Part shown: positions 1 to 9,086 of the stretch, one piece after another
How the letters are laid out: every line of letters starts with the position of its first letter
Numbering within the stretch: the first letter of the stretch is position 1
Assembly: GCF_000974785.1 (NCBI RefSeq)
Contig: NZ_BBWV01000003.1
Coordinates: 620,001 to 684,000, forward strand
DNA: 64,000 bases
Source: Flavihumibacter petaseus NBRC 106054
GTDB lineage: Bacteria > Bacteroidota > Bacteroidia > Chitinophagales > Chitinophagaceae
Reading direction: 5' to 3'
Program-made: the position numbers and the translations under genes
Notes under the pieces: generated by a model
What the model saw: only the letters and a program-made list of their open reading frames with translations
Databases searched by the model: none
Told to the model about the DNA's origin: nothing

Positions 1-1
1 C

Positions 2-997
2 TATATCTACAACAACATGATGTATGCTGCGGCAGGCCTCGTGATGGAAAAGATTTCGAACAGCTCCTGGGAACAACTTATCAGGAAGAATTTTTTTGAA
101 CCACTGGAGATGAATCGTTCCTGCTTCACTGAGTCGGAATGGTCAGCCGTTGCCAACAGGGCAACGTCCTATATTGAACAGGACAGTACCCATACCCTGT
201 TCCCGATCACCCGATATGCTCAATCGGAAGTTCTTGGCCCCGCCGGAACGATCAAATCAACGGTCGCTGACATGAGTCACTGGATGATTGCCCTGCTGAA
301 TGACGGTTCCTACAAAGGGCATAGTGTTATTTCACCCGCTGCCCTGAGAGAAACACTTGTTCCCAATGCCATTGCAGATAAAGCAGGCAGATGGGAGGAG
401 TTATCCAACGCGTTGTACGGGCTGGGACGCACGATGCAAACCTATAAAGGCTATAAGATCACCAGCCATACCGGGTCGATCGATGGATTTTATTCGCAGC
501 TGTTGTTTTGTCCGACAGAGAAGACCGGCATCTTCATTGTTTTCAATCTCCGGGAAGCGGGTTCCCTCCGCAACGTAATCGGTTTCCCGGTGCTGGATAT
601 ACTTCTCGGTCTTTCTCATACGCCCTGGATCGCCAGATATAAATCTGAGCTGGCAGTACAGCAGCGTACCGGCAGGGCAGAAGAGGCGAAATATCTCGCT
701 GGCCGTCAGCCGGGCACAAAACCTTCGCACGCCTTATCTGCCTACCGCGGCACTTATATGCATCCTGTTTATGGCAAGATGATCGTGGATACCTCAGGGG
801 AACACCTCACGGTTCAGTACTGGGGCATGCAGCTGAAACTGCAGCATTTTCATTATGACCAGTTTACTTTACTGCAAACGGAAAGTGATCTGCCGGAACT
901 CCATTTGTATTTTATGACGGGGGAAAATGGTGAAATCAATGCCATACAAACGGAGCTCACGGGTGATCCGGCTAAAGTGCAGTTTGAAAAACAGTAA
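2..997 (+). CDS. Serine hydrolase (class C beta-lactamase fold), 5' truncated
   Basis: The frame is open from base 2, so the gene starts upstream of the window and about 331 C-terminal residues are visible. The fragment opens with Tyr-Asn-Asn, matching the YxN catalytic motif of class C beta-lactamase/DD-peptidase folds. A His-Thr-Gly near visible residue 160 fits the third active-site motif (KTG/HTG). The SxxK nucleophile motif must lie before base 1. The last 100 or so residues form a beta-rich domain (Tyr-Arg-Gly-Thr-Tyr start) resembling the DUF3471 domain that often follows this fold. Members are usually exported hydrolases acting on peptides, esters or cell-wall fragments; the substrate cannot be told. 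The stop lies 9 bp before rlmB. Confidence 0.85.
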   Translation, partial: YIYNNMMYAAAGLVMEKISNSSWEQLIRKNFFEPLEMNRSCFTESEWSAVANRATSYIEQDSTHTLFPITRYAQSEVLGPAGTIKSTVADMSHWMIALLNDGSYKGHSVISPAALRETLVPNAIADKAGRWEELSNALYGLGRTMQTYKGYKITSHTGSIDGFYSQLLFCPTEKTGIFIVFNLREAGSLRNVIGFPVLDILLGLSHTPWIARYKSELAVQQRTGRAEEAKYLAGRQPGTKPSHALSAYRGTYMHPVYGKMIVDTSGEHLTVQYWGMQLKLQHFHYDQFTLLQTESDLPELHLYFMTGENGEINAIQTELTGDPAKVQFEKQ

Positions 998-1002
998 ATT
1001 TG
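995..1002 (+). promoter_or_regulatory. Bacteroidota -7 box before rlmB
   Basis: TAAATTTG matches the TAnnTTTG consensus exactly and ends 4 bases before the rlmB ATG. If transcription starts the usual few bases downstream, the mRNA would be leaderless. It overlaps the stop codon of the preceding hydrolase gene. Confidence 0.5.
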
Positions 1003-1006
1003 CGGG

Positions 1007-1783
1007 ATGAAGCATTTCCGGCAGCCTGTTCAATCCAGGCCCAAAAAAAGCAGCCTGATCATTGGACCCGACGCTCTGGAAAAAGCCATGGCGGAAGGCA
1101 GGCAACTCGAACGGATATACGTAGTTCCCAATCATAAGAGTCCGGTATGGGACCGGATCAAAAAACTGGCCGATGCCACAGCGACCCCGATTAACCGGGT
1201 GCCGGTGGAAAAGCTCAACGGTTTCAATATTACGGGGCATGACGGCGTGGTCGGCCTGATTGCGAAAATTCAATACCAGGACCTCCAGGATGTGTTGTCG
1301 CTGGTGATCGACAGGGGGGAAGCGCCCCTTGTACTGATCCTCGATGGCATCACCGACATCAGGAATATAGGCGCTATTGCACGGACGGCCTATTGTTGTG
1401 GTGTGCATGCCCTGCTTATTCCCGACAAAGGTGTCGGAGCACTCAATGACGATGCCATTGCCACTTCTGCGGGAGCGCTGGAGAAACTCGCTGTCTGCAG
1501 GGTGCCGAGCCTGATGAAAGCGGTGGATACCCTCCATCTGAATGGGGTGAAGGTATTTGCCAGTGAAATGACTGCGGAAGAGAACATATTCGGCCTGGAT
1601 TTTTCCGAACCTGCGGCGATCATTATGGGAAGTGAAGACAAGGGAATTTATCCGGCTTTGCTTAAAACAGCAGATGTGTCTTTTAAGATACCCATGACCG
1701 GGAAGTTCGAAAGCCTGAATGTTTCCGTAGCCGCGGGAATGATCTTATATGAAGCAATGAAACAACGGATCAATGCCGGGTAA
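1007..1783 (+). CDS. rlmB: 23S rRNA (guanosine-2'-O)-methyltransferase, RlmB-like (SPOUT/TrmH family)
   Basis: This 258-residue protein has an N-terminal substrate-binding domain (about residues 15-85) and a C-terminal SPOUT domain with the trefoil-knot motifs of TrmH/RlmB enzymes: a first motif with Asp-Ile-Arg-Asn-Ile-Gly-Ala near residue 112, Ile-Met-Gly-Ser-Glu in motif 2, and Leu-Asn-Val-Ser-Val-Ala-Ala-Gly in motif 3. Family members use S-adenosylmethionine to 2'-O-methylate a guanosine in the 23S rRNA peptidyl-transferase loop. The length is normal for RlmB; another TrmH-like target cannot be excluded. The ATG follows a perfect TAnnTTTG box by 4 bases. The 3' end overlaps the HMG-CoA lyase gene by 11 bp, suggesting co-transcription. 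Confidence 0.88.
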   Translation: MKHFRQPVQSRPKKSSLIIGPDALEKAMAEGRQLERIYVVPNHKSPVWDRIKKLADATATPINRVPVEKLNGFNITGHDGVVGLIAKIQYQDLQDVLSLVIDRGEAPLVLILDGITDIRNIGAIARTAYCCGVHALLIPDKGVGALNDDAIATSAGALEKLAVCRVPSLMKAVDTLHLNGVKVFASEMTAEENIFGLDFSEPAAIIMGSEDKGIYPALLKTADVSFKIPMTGKFESLNVSVAAGMILYEAMKQRINAG

Positions 1784-2657
1784 AATCACTGGCAGGCAGG
1801 AGTTCACACTTGTGGAATGCCCGCGTGATGCCATGCAGGGATGGCCGGTATTTATTCCGACTGAAAAAAAGATCCGCTACATCAATGCGTTGCTGAAGGT
1901 GGGGTTTGATACCATCGATTTTGGCAGTTTTGTTTCGGAGAAAGCGATTCCGCAGATGGCAGACACCGCTAAAGTGCTGAGCGGACTTGATACAGCGGCA
2001 ACCCGCAGTGCACTGCTGGCCATTGTTGCCAATTTGCGTGGTGCCGAAACGGCTGCCGCCTACGAAGTAATCCGGTATATCGGATTTCCATTTTCAGTTT
2101 CTCCCACCTTTCAGCAACGCAATGCCAACAGCACGCCCGATGCAGCCCGTCAGACAGTTGAAAAAATACAGGAACTGTGCCTCCGCCGGAACAAGGAACT
2201 GGTCGTTTACCTGTCCATGGGATTCGGCAATCCCTATGGTGATCCATGGTCTGAGGAAATTGTTATGGAATGGGCGCAACAGCTGGCAGCCATGGGTATT
2301 GGCATACTGTCACTTGCAGATACCGTTGGCCTTGCCAGTGCCATCCAGGTAAAAAGCCTGACCAGCCGGCTGATTGCATCACTGCCGGAAAAAACAATCG
2401 GTGTTCACCTGCATGCCCATCCCGGCAACTGGATGGACAAACTTGATGCTGCGGTTGATGCGGGGTGCCGGCGTTTCGATGGTGCGCTGAAAGGCATCGG
2501 TGGTTGCCCTATGGCTGGCGATGACCTGGTGGGTAATATGGATACAGTGAATATCATTAGCCGCCTTACAGAAAAAACAGGATTCTCCGGCATTAACCAG
2601 TCTGCATTGGAAGAAGCACTGTCACTGGCTGCTGTCACATTTGTACATGATCACTAA
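1773..2657 (+). CDS. mvaB: Hydroxymethylglutaryl-CoA lyase
   Basis: A 294-residue TIM-barrel protein of the HMGL-like family. The N-terminal Glu-Cys-Pro-Arg-Asp-Ala-Met-Gln corresponds to the metal/substrate-binding E-x-x-x-R-D-G-x-Q motif. The Gly-Ile-Gly-Gly-Cys-Pro loop carries the catalytic cysteine (Cys245), and the metal ligands His-Leu-His-Ala-His sit just before it. These enzymes split 3-hydroxy-3-methylglutaryl-CoA into acetyl-CoA and acetoacetate in leucine degradation. The length is typical of bacterial HMG-CoA lyases. It overlaps rlmB by 11 bp and is followed 17 bp later by the GSCFA gene, although neither neighbour belongs to leucine catabolism. Isopropylmalate and homocitrate synthases are much longer, so they are less likely. 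Confidence 0.85.
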   Translation: MPGKITGRQEFTLVECPRDAMQGWPVFIPTEKKIRYINALLKVGFDTIDFGSFVSEKAIPQMADTAKVLSGLDTAATRSALLAIVANLRGAETAAAYEVIRYIGFPFSVSPTFQQRNANSTPDAARQTVEKIQELCLRRNKELVVYLSMGFGNPYGDPWSEEIVMEWAQQLAAMGIGILSLADTVGLASAIQVKSLTSRLIASLPEKTIGVHLHAHPGNWMDKLDAAVDAGCRRFDGALKGIGGCPMAGDDLVGNMDTVNIISRLTEKTGFSGINQSALEEALSLAAVTFVHDH

Positions 2658-2674
2658 TTAACTTCTGCGCGCTC

Positions 2675-3661
2675 ATGAAATTCATGACCGATATCAATAT
2701 CACTTCACCGGAAACACGCATCCGGTATACAGATCCTCTATTCCTGATAGGATCCTGTTTTACGGAGCACATCGGCGACAAACTGGGTTCTCTCAAGTTC
2801 AGCATACTGCAGAACCCCCATGGTATTTTATTTGATCCCGTGAGTGTTTCCAGGACGCTCGATGCCTGCATGGAAAACCGGCCGACGTCTGCGCCGTCAC
2901 TTTTCCCGCTGAACGAATGCTGGAACAGCTGGGATCATCATTCCCGATTCTCTGGCATCGACCGTGATGCTGTTCTGGCGGGCATTAACCACGAACGCGA
3001 AAAGGCCCATCATTTCCTGAAAAAGTCACGCTGGCTGGTTATTACGCTGGGATCATCCTATTCTTACCGACTGGTGGAGGAGAATGAAAGGCCTGTTGCC
3101 AATTGCCACCGTGCGCCTGCACAATGGTTCCGGAAACACCTTTGTACCATTGATGAAACAGTCGCTGTACTGGACAATACCCTCCATCGGTTATTCCGGT
3201 TCAATCCCGACCTTAAGATCATTTTTACCGTGAGCCCGGTTCGCCACCTCAGAGATGGTGTGGTGGAGAATAACCGTAGTAAAGCGCGGTTGATCGAGGC
3301 AGTACACCACCTCGTTCACAAATTCAACAAACTGTATTATTTCCCGGCCTACGAACTGGTGATTGACGTGCTGCGGGATTACCGTTTTTATGATATTGAT
3401 CTCGCTCATCCCAACTACCAGGCAACAACATTTGTGCTCGACCATTTCAGGAACAGTTTCATATCCCCGGATGATCATCCACTGATGGACCAGGTTCAGC
3501 AGGTTGTCAATGCAAGGAAACACAGGGCGTTTCAACCGGACACGGAGGCGCACCGGAATTTCCTGAGAACATTTTCAGATAAAGCGAAACTATTACAGGA
3601 CAACTATCCCTTTCTTGACTTCAGCGAAGAATCAGCCTATTTCCTCGAGGCGCTCCAGTAG
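2675..3661 (+). CDS. GSCFA domain-containing protein
   Basis: A 328-residue protein whose N-terminus contains Gly-Ser-Cys-Phe-Thr, the signature of the GSCFA family (usually Gly-Ser-Cys-Phe-Ala), a SGNH-hydrolase-like clan. A later Asp-x-x-His-Pro (Asp-Leu-Ala-His-Pro near residue 248) would fit a catalytic Asp-His pair. No signal peptide is visible, so a cytoplasmic protein is likely. The biochemical role of the family is unknown; acyl esterase activity is a clan-level inference only. Its last 30 bp overlap the end of the convergent kinase gene at 3632, so the two transcripts are antisense to each other at their 3' ends. Confidence 0.8.
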   Translation: MKFMTDINITSPETRIRYTDPLFLIGSCFTEHIGDKLGSLKFSILQNPHGILFDPVSVSRTLDACMENRPTSAPSLFPLNECWNSWDHHSRFSGIDRDAVLAGINHEREKAHHFLKKSRWLVITLGSSYSYRLVEENERPVANCHRAPAQWFRKHLCTIDETVAVLDNTLHRLFRFNPDLKIIFTVSPVRHLRDGVVENNRSKARLIEAVHHLVHKFNKLYYFPAYELVIDVLRDYRFYDIDLAHPNYQATTFVLDHFRNSFISPDDHPLMDQVQQVVNARKHRAFQPDTEAHRNFLRTFSDKAKLLQDNYPFLDFSEESAYFLEALQ

Positions 3662-4660
3662 AATCAGCTGGTTGAATGCCCGGTGCAGGTTCTGTTCGGG
3701 AAAACTGGTCTTGTAGTAAATGTCTTTCTGCAGGAAATCTGTAGTATACCGCAGCGCTTGCATATAGGTCACCAGTCTTCCGGCTTCATGCAGGTGTGCT
3801 TTTTCTGACGGCGTCAGGATATCATCCAGGCAATCTTTAAATACCGATAATATTTTTTCATACCGGTCAATATTAACGCCTACTTTTTCCCACTCCGAAC
3901 TCTCTTCAGAAACCGTACAGGCCATTGTGCGCACCATGTCTCCCAGGTCGGAAAAGAATTTGCCGGGCATGACGGTATCCAGGTCAGCTACCGCGAGCAC
4001 TGCATCATGACTGCTGTTAAAAAGCAGGTTATTGACTTTGCAATCATGATGCTGCAGGCGATCAGGATAGTCGGAGGGGTGCAGGATCATTTCCTCATAA
4101 AATGCCAGGTAATGTGATCTTTCGCGAAGGGATGCGATGACATGTGTTGCCTTCATCAGGCGGAACAGGGGTGCGTTCTCCATCGCATTTTCAAACTGGC
4201 GGTAACGCTGCATCAGGTTGTGGAACTGAGGAATTACAATATCCCAGGACCTCAGGTCAATGCCGTGAAAGGCACGGATGAACAGCGCATACTCACGAAC
4301 GGCATTGGCGGTCATCAGCATGGAATCAGGCTGATGGGGGGAACTGCTGTTGGGGATCCAGCCTGTAGCGCGCCATATCCTGCCGGTAGCGTCTTCCCAC
4401 CAGGCTTTACCGTTTATCGTGCGGCAGAGGCGGGGTATCCTTGTTTTTCCGGGATGGTCTTCCAGCCATCTTTCCATGCGCTGGTAGTTCCTCAGGATAT
4501 GTACGGGCTGCGGAAAGCTGTGTGCGTTGATGCGTTGCAATACCAGTGTAACACCGTTGTCGTAATCGACCTGGAAAGTATCATTGATCAGGCCGTTTCC
4601 GATTGGCCGGAACTGAAAGGTTCCGGTCTGGAATTGTGCAGCCGCCGCTTCTACGCTCAT
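3632..4660 (-). CDS. APH-fold phosphotransferase, NahK-like sugar kinase
   Basis: A 342-residue protein with the aminoglycoside-phosphotransferase/choline-kinase fold. The catalytic loop is His-His-Asp-Cys-Lys-Val-Asn-Asn, with Asp-Leu-Asp-Thr-Val-Met-Pro downstream as the Mg-binding segment. The exact Lys-Val-Asn-Asn and Asp-Leu-Asp-Thr-Val wording resembles N-acetylhexosamine 1-kinase (NahK), which makes GlcNAc/GalNAc-1-phosphate, more than antibiotic kinases. That substrate is inferred from motif similarity, and no sugar-salvage neighbours support it. It overlaps the convergent GSCFA gene by 30 bp. miaE lies 10 bp downstream in transcription order from the opposite side (ends 5285, same strand), so the two may be co-transcribed from the miaE promoter. 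Confidence 0.75.
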   Translation of the reverse strand: MSVEAAAAQFQTGTFQFRPIGNGLINDTFQVDYDNGVTLVLQRINAHSFPQPVHILRNYQRMERWLEDHPGKTRIPRLCRTINGKAWWEDATGRIWRATGWIPNSSSPHQPDSMLMTANAVREYALFIRAFHGIDLRSWDIVIPQFHNLMQRYRQFENAMENAPLFRLMKATHVIASLRERSHYLAFYEEMILHPSDYPDRLQHHDCKVNNLLFNSSHDAVLAVADLDTVMPGKFFSDLGDMVRTMACTVSEESSEWEKVGVNIDRYEKILSVFKDCLDDILTPSEKAHLHEAGRLVTYMQALRYTTDFLQKDIYYKTSFPEQNLHRAFNQLILLERLEEIG

Positions 4661-4670
4661 GGATAAAATT

Positions 4671-5285
4671 TTAATGGATCCGATCCCCCCTTACTTCCTG
4701 GCTGTTCATGATCACTGATTCGTGATCCAGCCATTGTGCCCACCGGGCACGTACCGTAGTGGGATCGACCAGGGATTCTGCCAGTTCAATGAATACCTTA
4801 TAATGTCCGGCCTCACTCTCCATGAACCGGCGGTAAAATTTTCGCAGGTAGCTATCCTGAAGGCCTTCACTGAGGCGTTTGAACCGTTCGCAACTGCGAG
4901 CCTCGATCATGGCCATGGTGAGCAGCTGATCGAGCATGCGGGTTTCCACATCACCACCCTTTTGCTGGTAGGCAATCAGTGCATTCACATATTCATCCTT
5001 CCGCTGTTTGCCCAGCTTCAACCCGCGTTTTTCAAGTTCCTGCAACACCAGCCGGAAATGTCCCCACTCTTCCGTAACGATCGGAGCGAGTGTACGCACG
5101 AGCCCGGGATGCTGACTATAACGTTGGATAAGGCTGATGCAGGTGGTAGCGGCTTTTTGTTCACAATAGGCATGATCCGTGAGCACATCTTCCAGCGAGA
5201 TCGATGCGAGGTCCACCCATCGGGGATCTGTGGGCAGCTGAAGCCCCAGGATGTTCCTGACCTCGGTGGTTTCGTTCATTTCCAT
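4671..5285 (-). CDS. miaE: tRNA-(ms2io6A)-hydroxylase MiaE
   Basis: A 204-residue ferritin-like four-helix protein. Diiron ligands appear in order as Glu in Tyr-Cys-Glu-Gln-Lys, Glu-x-x-His in Glu-Glu-Trp-Gly-His, Glu in Ser-Cys-Glu-Arg, and Glu-x-x-His in Glu-Ala-Gly-His. MiaE hydroxylates the isopentenyl chain of 2-methylthio-N6-isopentenyladenosine at tRNA position 37, using O2. The frame stays open to 5492, but this extension would enter the divergent bioF gene. The ATG at 5285 is chosen because the family homology begins there and a TAnnTTTG box sits 37 bp upstream; the ATG two codons later (5279) is also possible. Confidence 0.85.
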   Translation of the reverse strand: MEMNETTEVRNILGLQLPTDPRWVDLASISLEDVLTDHAYCEQKAATTCISLIQRYSQHPGLVRTLAPIVTEEWGHFRLVLQELEKRGLKLGKQRKDEYVNALIAYQQKGGDVETRMLDQLLTMAMIEARSCERFKRLSEGLQDSYLRKFYRRFMESEAGHYKVFIELAESLVDPTTVRARWAQWLDHESVIMNSQEVRGDRIH

Positions 5286-5321
5286 AGAGGAAGTGTAAAT
5301 TGCCCCGGTAACCGGTTTCAA

Positions 5322-5329
5322 CAAAACTA
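5322..5329 (-). promoter_or_regulatory. -7 box for miaE in the miaE/bioF divergent gap
   Basis: On the minus strand these bases read TAGTTTTG, a perfect TAnnTTTG. It lies 36 bases before the miaE ATG and 10 bases before the bioF ATG on the other strand, so the miaE promoter overlaps the bioF 5' end. Confidence 0.45.
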
Positions 5330-5339
5330 CTTGATTCGG

Positions 5340-6446
5340 ATGAAAGAAAAATTCCTCGAAAACAAACTGGCTGAACGAAAGGCACAGCATGCATTTCGGC
5401 AGCTGAAACTGACGGAGGGCTGCGTTGATTTTTGTTCGAATGACTACCTCGGTTATGCGCGCAGGGAATGGCCGGTTTCCGGAATAACACATGGAAGTAC
5501 GGGTTCCCGGTTACTTTCCGGGAATTCGGCAAAGGCCGTCAGCCTGGAGCAGCAACTGGCTGCCTTCCACGGATCCGAAGCGTCATTGCTGTTTAACTCC
5601 GGCTACGATGCCAACCTGGCTTTGCTCAGTGCCGTTGCGGGCAGAAATGACCTCATTGTGTATGATCAGCTTAGTCATGCCTCCATACGTGATGGTATCC
5701 GGCTGGGACAGGCAAGAGCATTCTCATTCAGGCACAATGACCTGGCTGACCTGGAGAAAAAGCTGGAAACGGGAGCTGGTGAAAACCGGTTTGTGGTGAC
5801 AGAAAGTGTGTTCAGTATGGACGGACATCTTGCGCCACTGCATGACATTGCGGCTATCTGTGAACGTTACCAGGCACATCTGATCGTAGATGAAGCGCAT
5901 GCCCTGGGGATTTTAGGCGAAAAGGGAGAAGGGCTGTCGCAGTCGCTTGGGCTTGCGTCCCGTTGCCTGGCACGGGTGTATACTTTTGGCAAAGCTGCCG
6001 GGGCGCATGGCGCTGTCATAACCGGGTCGGCCCTGTTAAAAGATTTCCTGGTAAATTTTGCAAGACCGCTGATCTATTCTACCGCATTGCCGCCTGCTGC
6101 GCTCGAAGCGATCGGCCATGCCTATGCATCATTTCCGGGGTCAACAGCAGAACGGGAAAAGCTGCGGCAACTGATTGCAAATTTCAGAGCGACCGACCTG
6201 CCTTTTGAAAGGTTAGATTCAACCACACCCATACAGGGAGTGATCATACCGGGGAATAAGGAGGTGAAACAGGTAGCGGGTGTGCTTCACGACAGTGGAT
6301 TTGACGTTCGTCCGATCCTTTCTCCAACTGTTCCGCAGGGAAGCGAGCGGCTCAGGATCGTTTTGCATGCTTTCAATACTACTGCCGAGTTACAGGGTCT
6401 GGTCGGATTGTTGTCTGGACTACGCAAACAGGCTGAACACGATTAA
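5340..6446 (+). CDS. bioF: 8-amino-7-oxononanoate synthase (KAPA synthase)
   Basis: A 368-residue fold-type I PLP enzyme of the alpha-oxoamine synthase family. Hallmarks are Ser-Asn-Asp-Tyr-Leu-Gly near residue 33, Gly-Ser-Thr-Gly-Ser-Arg-Leu, Asp-Glu-Ala-His-Ala (PLP-ring Asp), and Thr-Phe-Gly-Lys-Ala with the Schiff-base lysine at 218. It condenses pimeloyl-ACP/CoA with alanine in biotin synthesis. Serine palmitoyltransferase and 2-amino-3-ketobutyrate ligase are related, but those are usually longer and carry different N-terminal signatures. The frame is open upstream to 4722, where it runs antisense to miaE; the ATG at 5340 gives the family-typical N-terminus. No other biotin gene is in the window, so it is an orphan copy here. 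Confidence 0.85.
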   Translation: MKEKFLENKLAERKAQHAFRQLKLTEGCVDFCSNDYLGYARREWPVSGITHGSTGSRLLSGNSAKAVSLEQQLAAFHGSEASLLFNSGYDANLALLSAVAGRNDLIVYDQLSHASIRDGIRLGQARAFSFRHNDLADLEKKLETGAGENRFVVTESVFSMDGHLAPLHDIAAICERYQAHLIVDEAHALGILGEKGEGLSQSLGLASRCLARVYTFGKAAGAHGAVITGSALLKDFLVNFARPLIYSTALPPAALEAIGHAYASFPGSTAEREKLRQLIANFRATDLPFERLDSTTPIQGVIIPGNKEVKQVAGVLHDSGFDVRPILSPTVPQGSERLRIVLHAFNTTAELQGLVGLLSGLRKQAEHD

Positions 6447-6603
6447 CAGGATGAATAAGCCGCCAAGTATGTATTTTTTGCTATCCATACTTATTAGACA
6501 ACAAAACGCGGGCAAGGATTACAGTGCGATTGTTAAAGAGAAATTAATTGTCGCGGAAGTTCTGCCAAACTAGCTTTATTTTTAGCGGTGTAAACCGCCC
6601 GCT
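6447..6603 (+). other. Intergenic region with small inverted repeat
   Basis: No gene is supported in these 157 bases. TAGCTTTA (6571-6578), one base off the -7 consensus, and a small inverted repeat GCGGT-gtaa-ACCGC just before the ATG at 6604 suggest the promoter or 5' leader of the acylase gene. Confidence 0.3.
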
Positions 6604-9066
6604 ATGAGATTCGTATACCTGGCATTCGCTTTCCTGCTGACAATCGGGTTGATTATCGTGTTTGACACCCGGAAAGTATTGCCTGCGCCGTTAGGAAGAT
6701 TATTAAGCCCGCAGCATGGTATCTGGCAGAATGCAGAACCATCCGATGCCGGTTTTAATGAAGACCTGTTGTTGCCGGATCTGCAGGATAAGGTTGACGT
6801 TTACTTTGATGAACGGCTGGTTCCCCACGTGTTCGCCCGGAACGAAACGGATTTGTATTATGTGCAGGGTTACCTGCATGCAAAATTCCGGTTGTGGCAA
6901 ATGGAATTTCAAACCCATGCTGCGGCCGGCCGGCTCAGTGAAATACTGGGAGAAGGGCCCGAAGGCAGAATACTCGAATATGACCGCAGCATGCGGCGGC
7001 TGGGTATGGTTTACGCTGCCGAACGTTCCGTGGAAGAAGCCGACAAAACGCCCGAATCCAAAGCACAATATGAAGCCTATACCAAAGGCGTGAATGCCTG
7101 GATAACGCAGTTGAAGGAAAGCCAGTTACCGATCGAGTATAAACTGCTGGGATATTCGCCGGAGCAATGGTCGCCGCTCAAAACCGCCCTTTTTCTCAAG
7201 TATATGAGTTTTGACCTCGCAGGTGGCGAAGATGATCTTGAATTCACCAATGCACGTGATTTCTTTTCAAAGCAGGATTTTGAGAAGCTGTATCCCTATC
7301 TTTCCGATTCCCTGAAGCCCATACAGCCGAATACGCCAGAATCACCCTATCCCGCAAGCGCCGCAATGGATCTCCGTCGTCCTGCCGACGCCGATTCGCT
7401 TTATTTCCGTTTTCCGGCTGGTTCAGACAGCATTACCAAACTGCCACCATATCAGCCAAACCCTGAAAACGGCAGCAACAACTGGGCGGTGGGCGGAACA
7501 AAAACAAGAAGCGGCAGACCCATTCTCTGCAATGACCCACACCTGGGATTGAACCTGCCGTCCCTCTGGTTTGAGATGCAATTATCCTGCCCCGCGTTCA
7601 GCGCATATGGCGCCACCTTTCCGGGATCCCCGAATGTGATCATTGGTTTCAATGAGGACATTTCATTCGGGTTCACCAATGCCGGCCGGGATGTGAAAGA
7701 TTATTATGAAATCGAATTTCAGGATGAGACCAAAAACGCCTACCGGTTCAACAATGAATGGCTGCCTACTTCCAAAAGAGTAGAGATCATCCGCATCAAA
7801 GGGAAGCCGGATCTCCTGGATACCGTCGCGTATACAGCGATCGGGCCAGTGATGTATGATAACAACTACAGGAACTCAGAAAAAAATGTCAGTAACCTTG
7901 CCGTTCGCTGGCAGGCGCATGAACCCAGCAATGACGGGTTGACCTTCTACGGATTGAACCATGCAAAATCATATTCGGACGGCGTAAAAGCGATCCGGAA
8001 TCTTCATTGTCCGGGTCAGAATTGCCTGATTGCTTCCCGCAACGGTGACTATGGCATCTGGCAACAGGGTACGTTCCCTGCCAAATGGCGCAGGCAGGGC
8101 GACTTCGTTATGCCGGGAACTGACAGCGCTTATTTCTGGAAAGGCACTATCCCGGAAACTGAAAATCCTCACCTTGAAAATCCTTCAAGAGGATATGTCA
8201 GCAGTGCCAACCAGCTTTCTGCCGATACGAGTTATCCGTATTATACCGGCAATGTTTTCCCGGTCTATCGCGGATTTATGGTAAACCGATTCCTGGATAC
8301 AGCCAATAATCTATCGCCTCAGGATATGATGGCCATGCAGACGAGCAATTATGTGATCAAGGCTGAACTTTCCCGCGATATACTGACACGTTTACCAGTA
8401 GAGAAACTGGATGACCGGCTGAAAAAATATTTTGAGTTCTATCAGAAATGGAACAATAAAGCTGACCCCGGGGAACCTGGTTCAACTGTTTTCCACCTTT
8501 GGTGGAGGGAGCTGGAACAAAAGATCTGGAAAGATGAGTTTTCGCGTGCAAATGTTCCGCTTCCGTGGCCGGGTGAATATGTGCTGATCGAAAGCCTGCA
8601 CAAAGACTCCGCCTATGCCTGGATCGATGATGTTTCCACTCCTGAAAAGGAAACCCTTGAAGATGACCTGCTGGCTTCCTTGAAAACAGCTGCTGATTCG
8701 CTGGACAAACTTTCAGCGCAGAACAACCTCGATTGGGAAAAGGCAAAAGATACAAAGATCCGGCACCTGCTTCGTGTGATTGATCCTTTCAGCAGGTTGC
8801 ACCTTCCCATTGGCGGTGGAAAAGGTATTATCAATGCGACCGGACCGGATCACGGACCAAGCTGGAGAATGATCGTGGCGATGACAGACGGAATCGAAGC
8901 TTACGGCGTATATCCCGGCGGGCAAAGCGGTAACCCGGGCAGCCGTTACTATGATGATTTTGTAGACCATTGGGTGACCGGAAAATATTACCGGCTCTGG
9001 ATGATGAAAGCAGGTGAGGAAGCCGATGACCGCGTTAAGTGGACGATGCATTTCAGAAAAGCGTAA
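6604..9066 (+). CDS. Penicillin acylase family protein (Ntn hydrolase)
   Basis: An 820-residue precursor of the penicillin G/cephalosporin/AHL acylase superfamily. A hydrophobic N-terminus (residues 2-21) serves as signal or anchor. The A-chain-like part (about 45-260) is followed by a linker and Gly-Ser-Asn-Asn-Trp, where Ser291 would become the N-terminal nucleophile of the B chain after autoproteolysis. Asn-Asp-Pro-His-Leu follows, as in the family. Members cleave amide bonds of beta-lactams, acyl-homoserine lactones or other N-acyl compounds in the periplasm; the substrate cannot be read from sequence. The length is normal. It is followed 20 bp later by a small membrane protein gene and then a DUF5686 gene. 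Confidence 0.88.
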   Translation: MRFVYLAFAFLLTIGLIIVFDTRKVLPAPLGRLLSPQHGIWQNAEPSDAGFNEDLLLPDLQDKVDVYFDERLVPHVFARNETDLYYVQGYLHAKFRLWQMEFQTHAAAGRLSEILGEGPEGRILEYDRSMRRLGMVYAAERSVEEADKTPESKAQYEAYTKGVNAWITQLKESQLPIEYKLLGYSPEQWSPLKTALFLKYMSFDLAGGEDDLEFTNARDFFSKQDFEKLYPYLSDSLKPIQPNTPESPYPASAAMDLRRPADADSLYFRFPAGSDSITKLPPYQPNPENGSNNWAVGGTKTRSGRPILCNDPHLGLNLPSLWFEMQLSCPAFSAYGATFPGSPNVIIGFNEDISFGFTNAGRDVKDYYEIEFQDETKNAYRFNNEWLPTSKRVEIIRIKGKPDLLDTVAYTAIGPVMYDNNYRNSEKNVSNLAVRWQAHEPSNDGLTFYGLNHAKSYSDGVKAIRNLHCPGQNCLIASRNGDYGIWQQGTFPAKWRRQGDFVMPGTDSAYFWKGTIPETENPHLENPSRGYVSSANQLSADTSYPYYTGNVFPVYRGFMVNRFLDTANNLSPQDMMAMQTSNYVIKAELSRDILTRLPVEKLDDRLKKYFEFYQKWNNKADPGEPGSTVFHLWWRELEQKIWKDEFSRANVPLPWPGEYVLIESLHKDSAYAWIDDVSTPEKETLEDDLLASLKTAADSLDKLSAQNNLDWEKAKDTKIRHLLRVIDPFSRLHLPIGGGKGIINATGPDHGPSWRMIVAMTDGIEAYGVYPGGQSGNPGSRYYDDFVDHWVTGKYYRLWMMKAGEEADDRVKWTMHFRKA

Positions 9067-9086
9067 TTTCAACTTAAGACTATTCC

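Noticed and set aside
4722-5339. Long 5' extension of bioF.
   Set aside because: It lies antisense to miaE and lacks homology; the family start is at 5340.
6586-6606. Inverted repeat GCGGT-gtaa-ACCGC as a terminator.
   Set aside because: Short stem without T-tract, placed directly before a start codon, so more likely part of a leader or operator.
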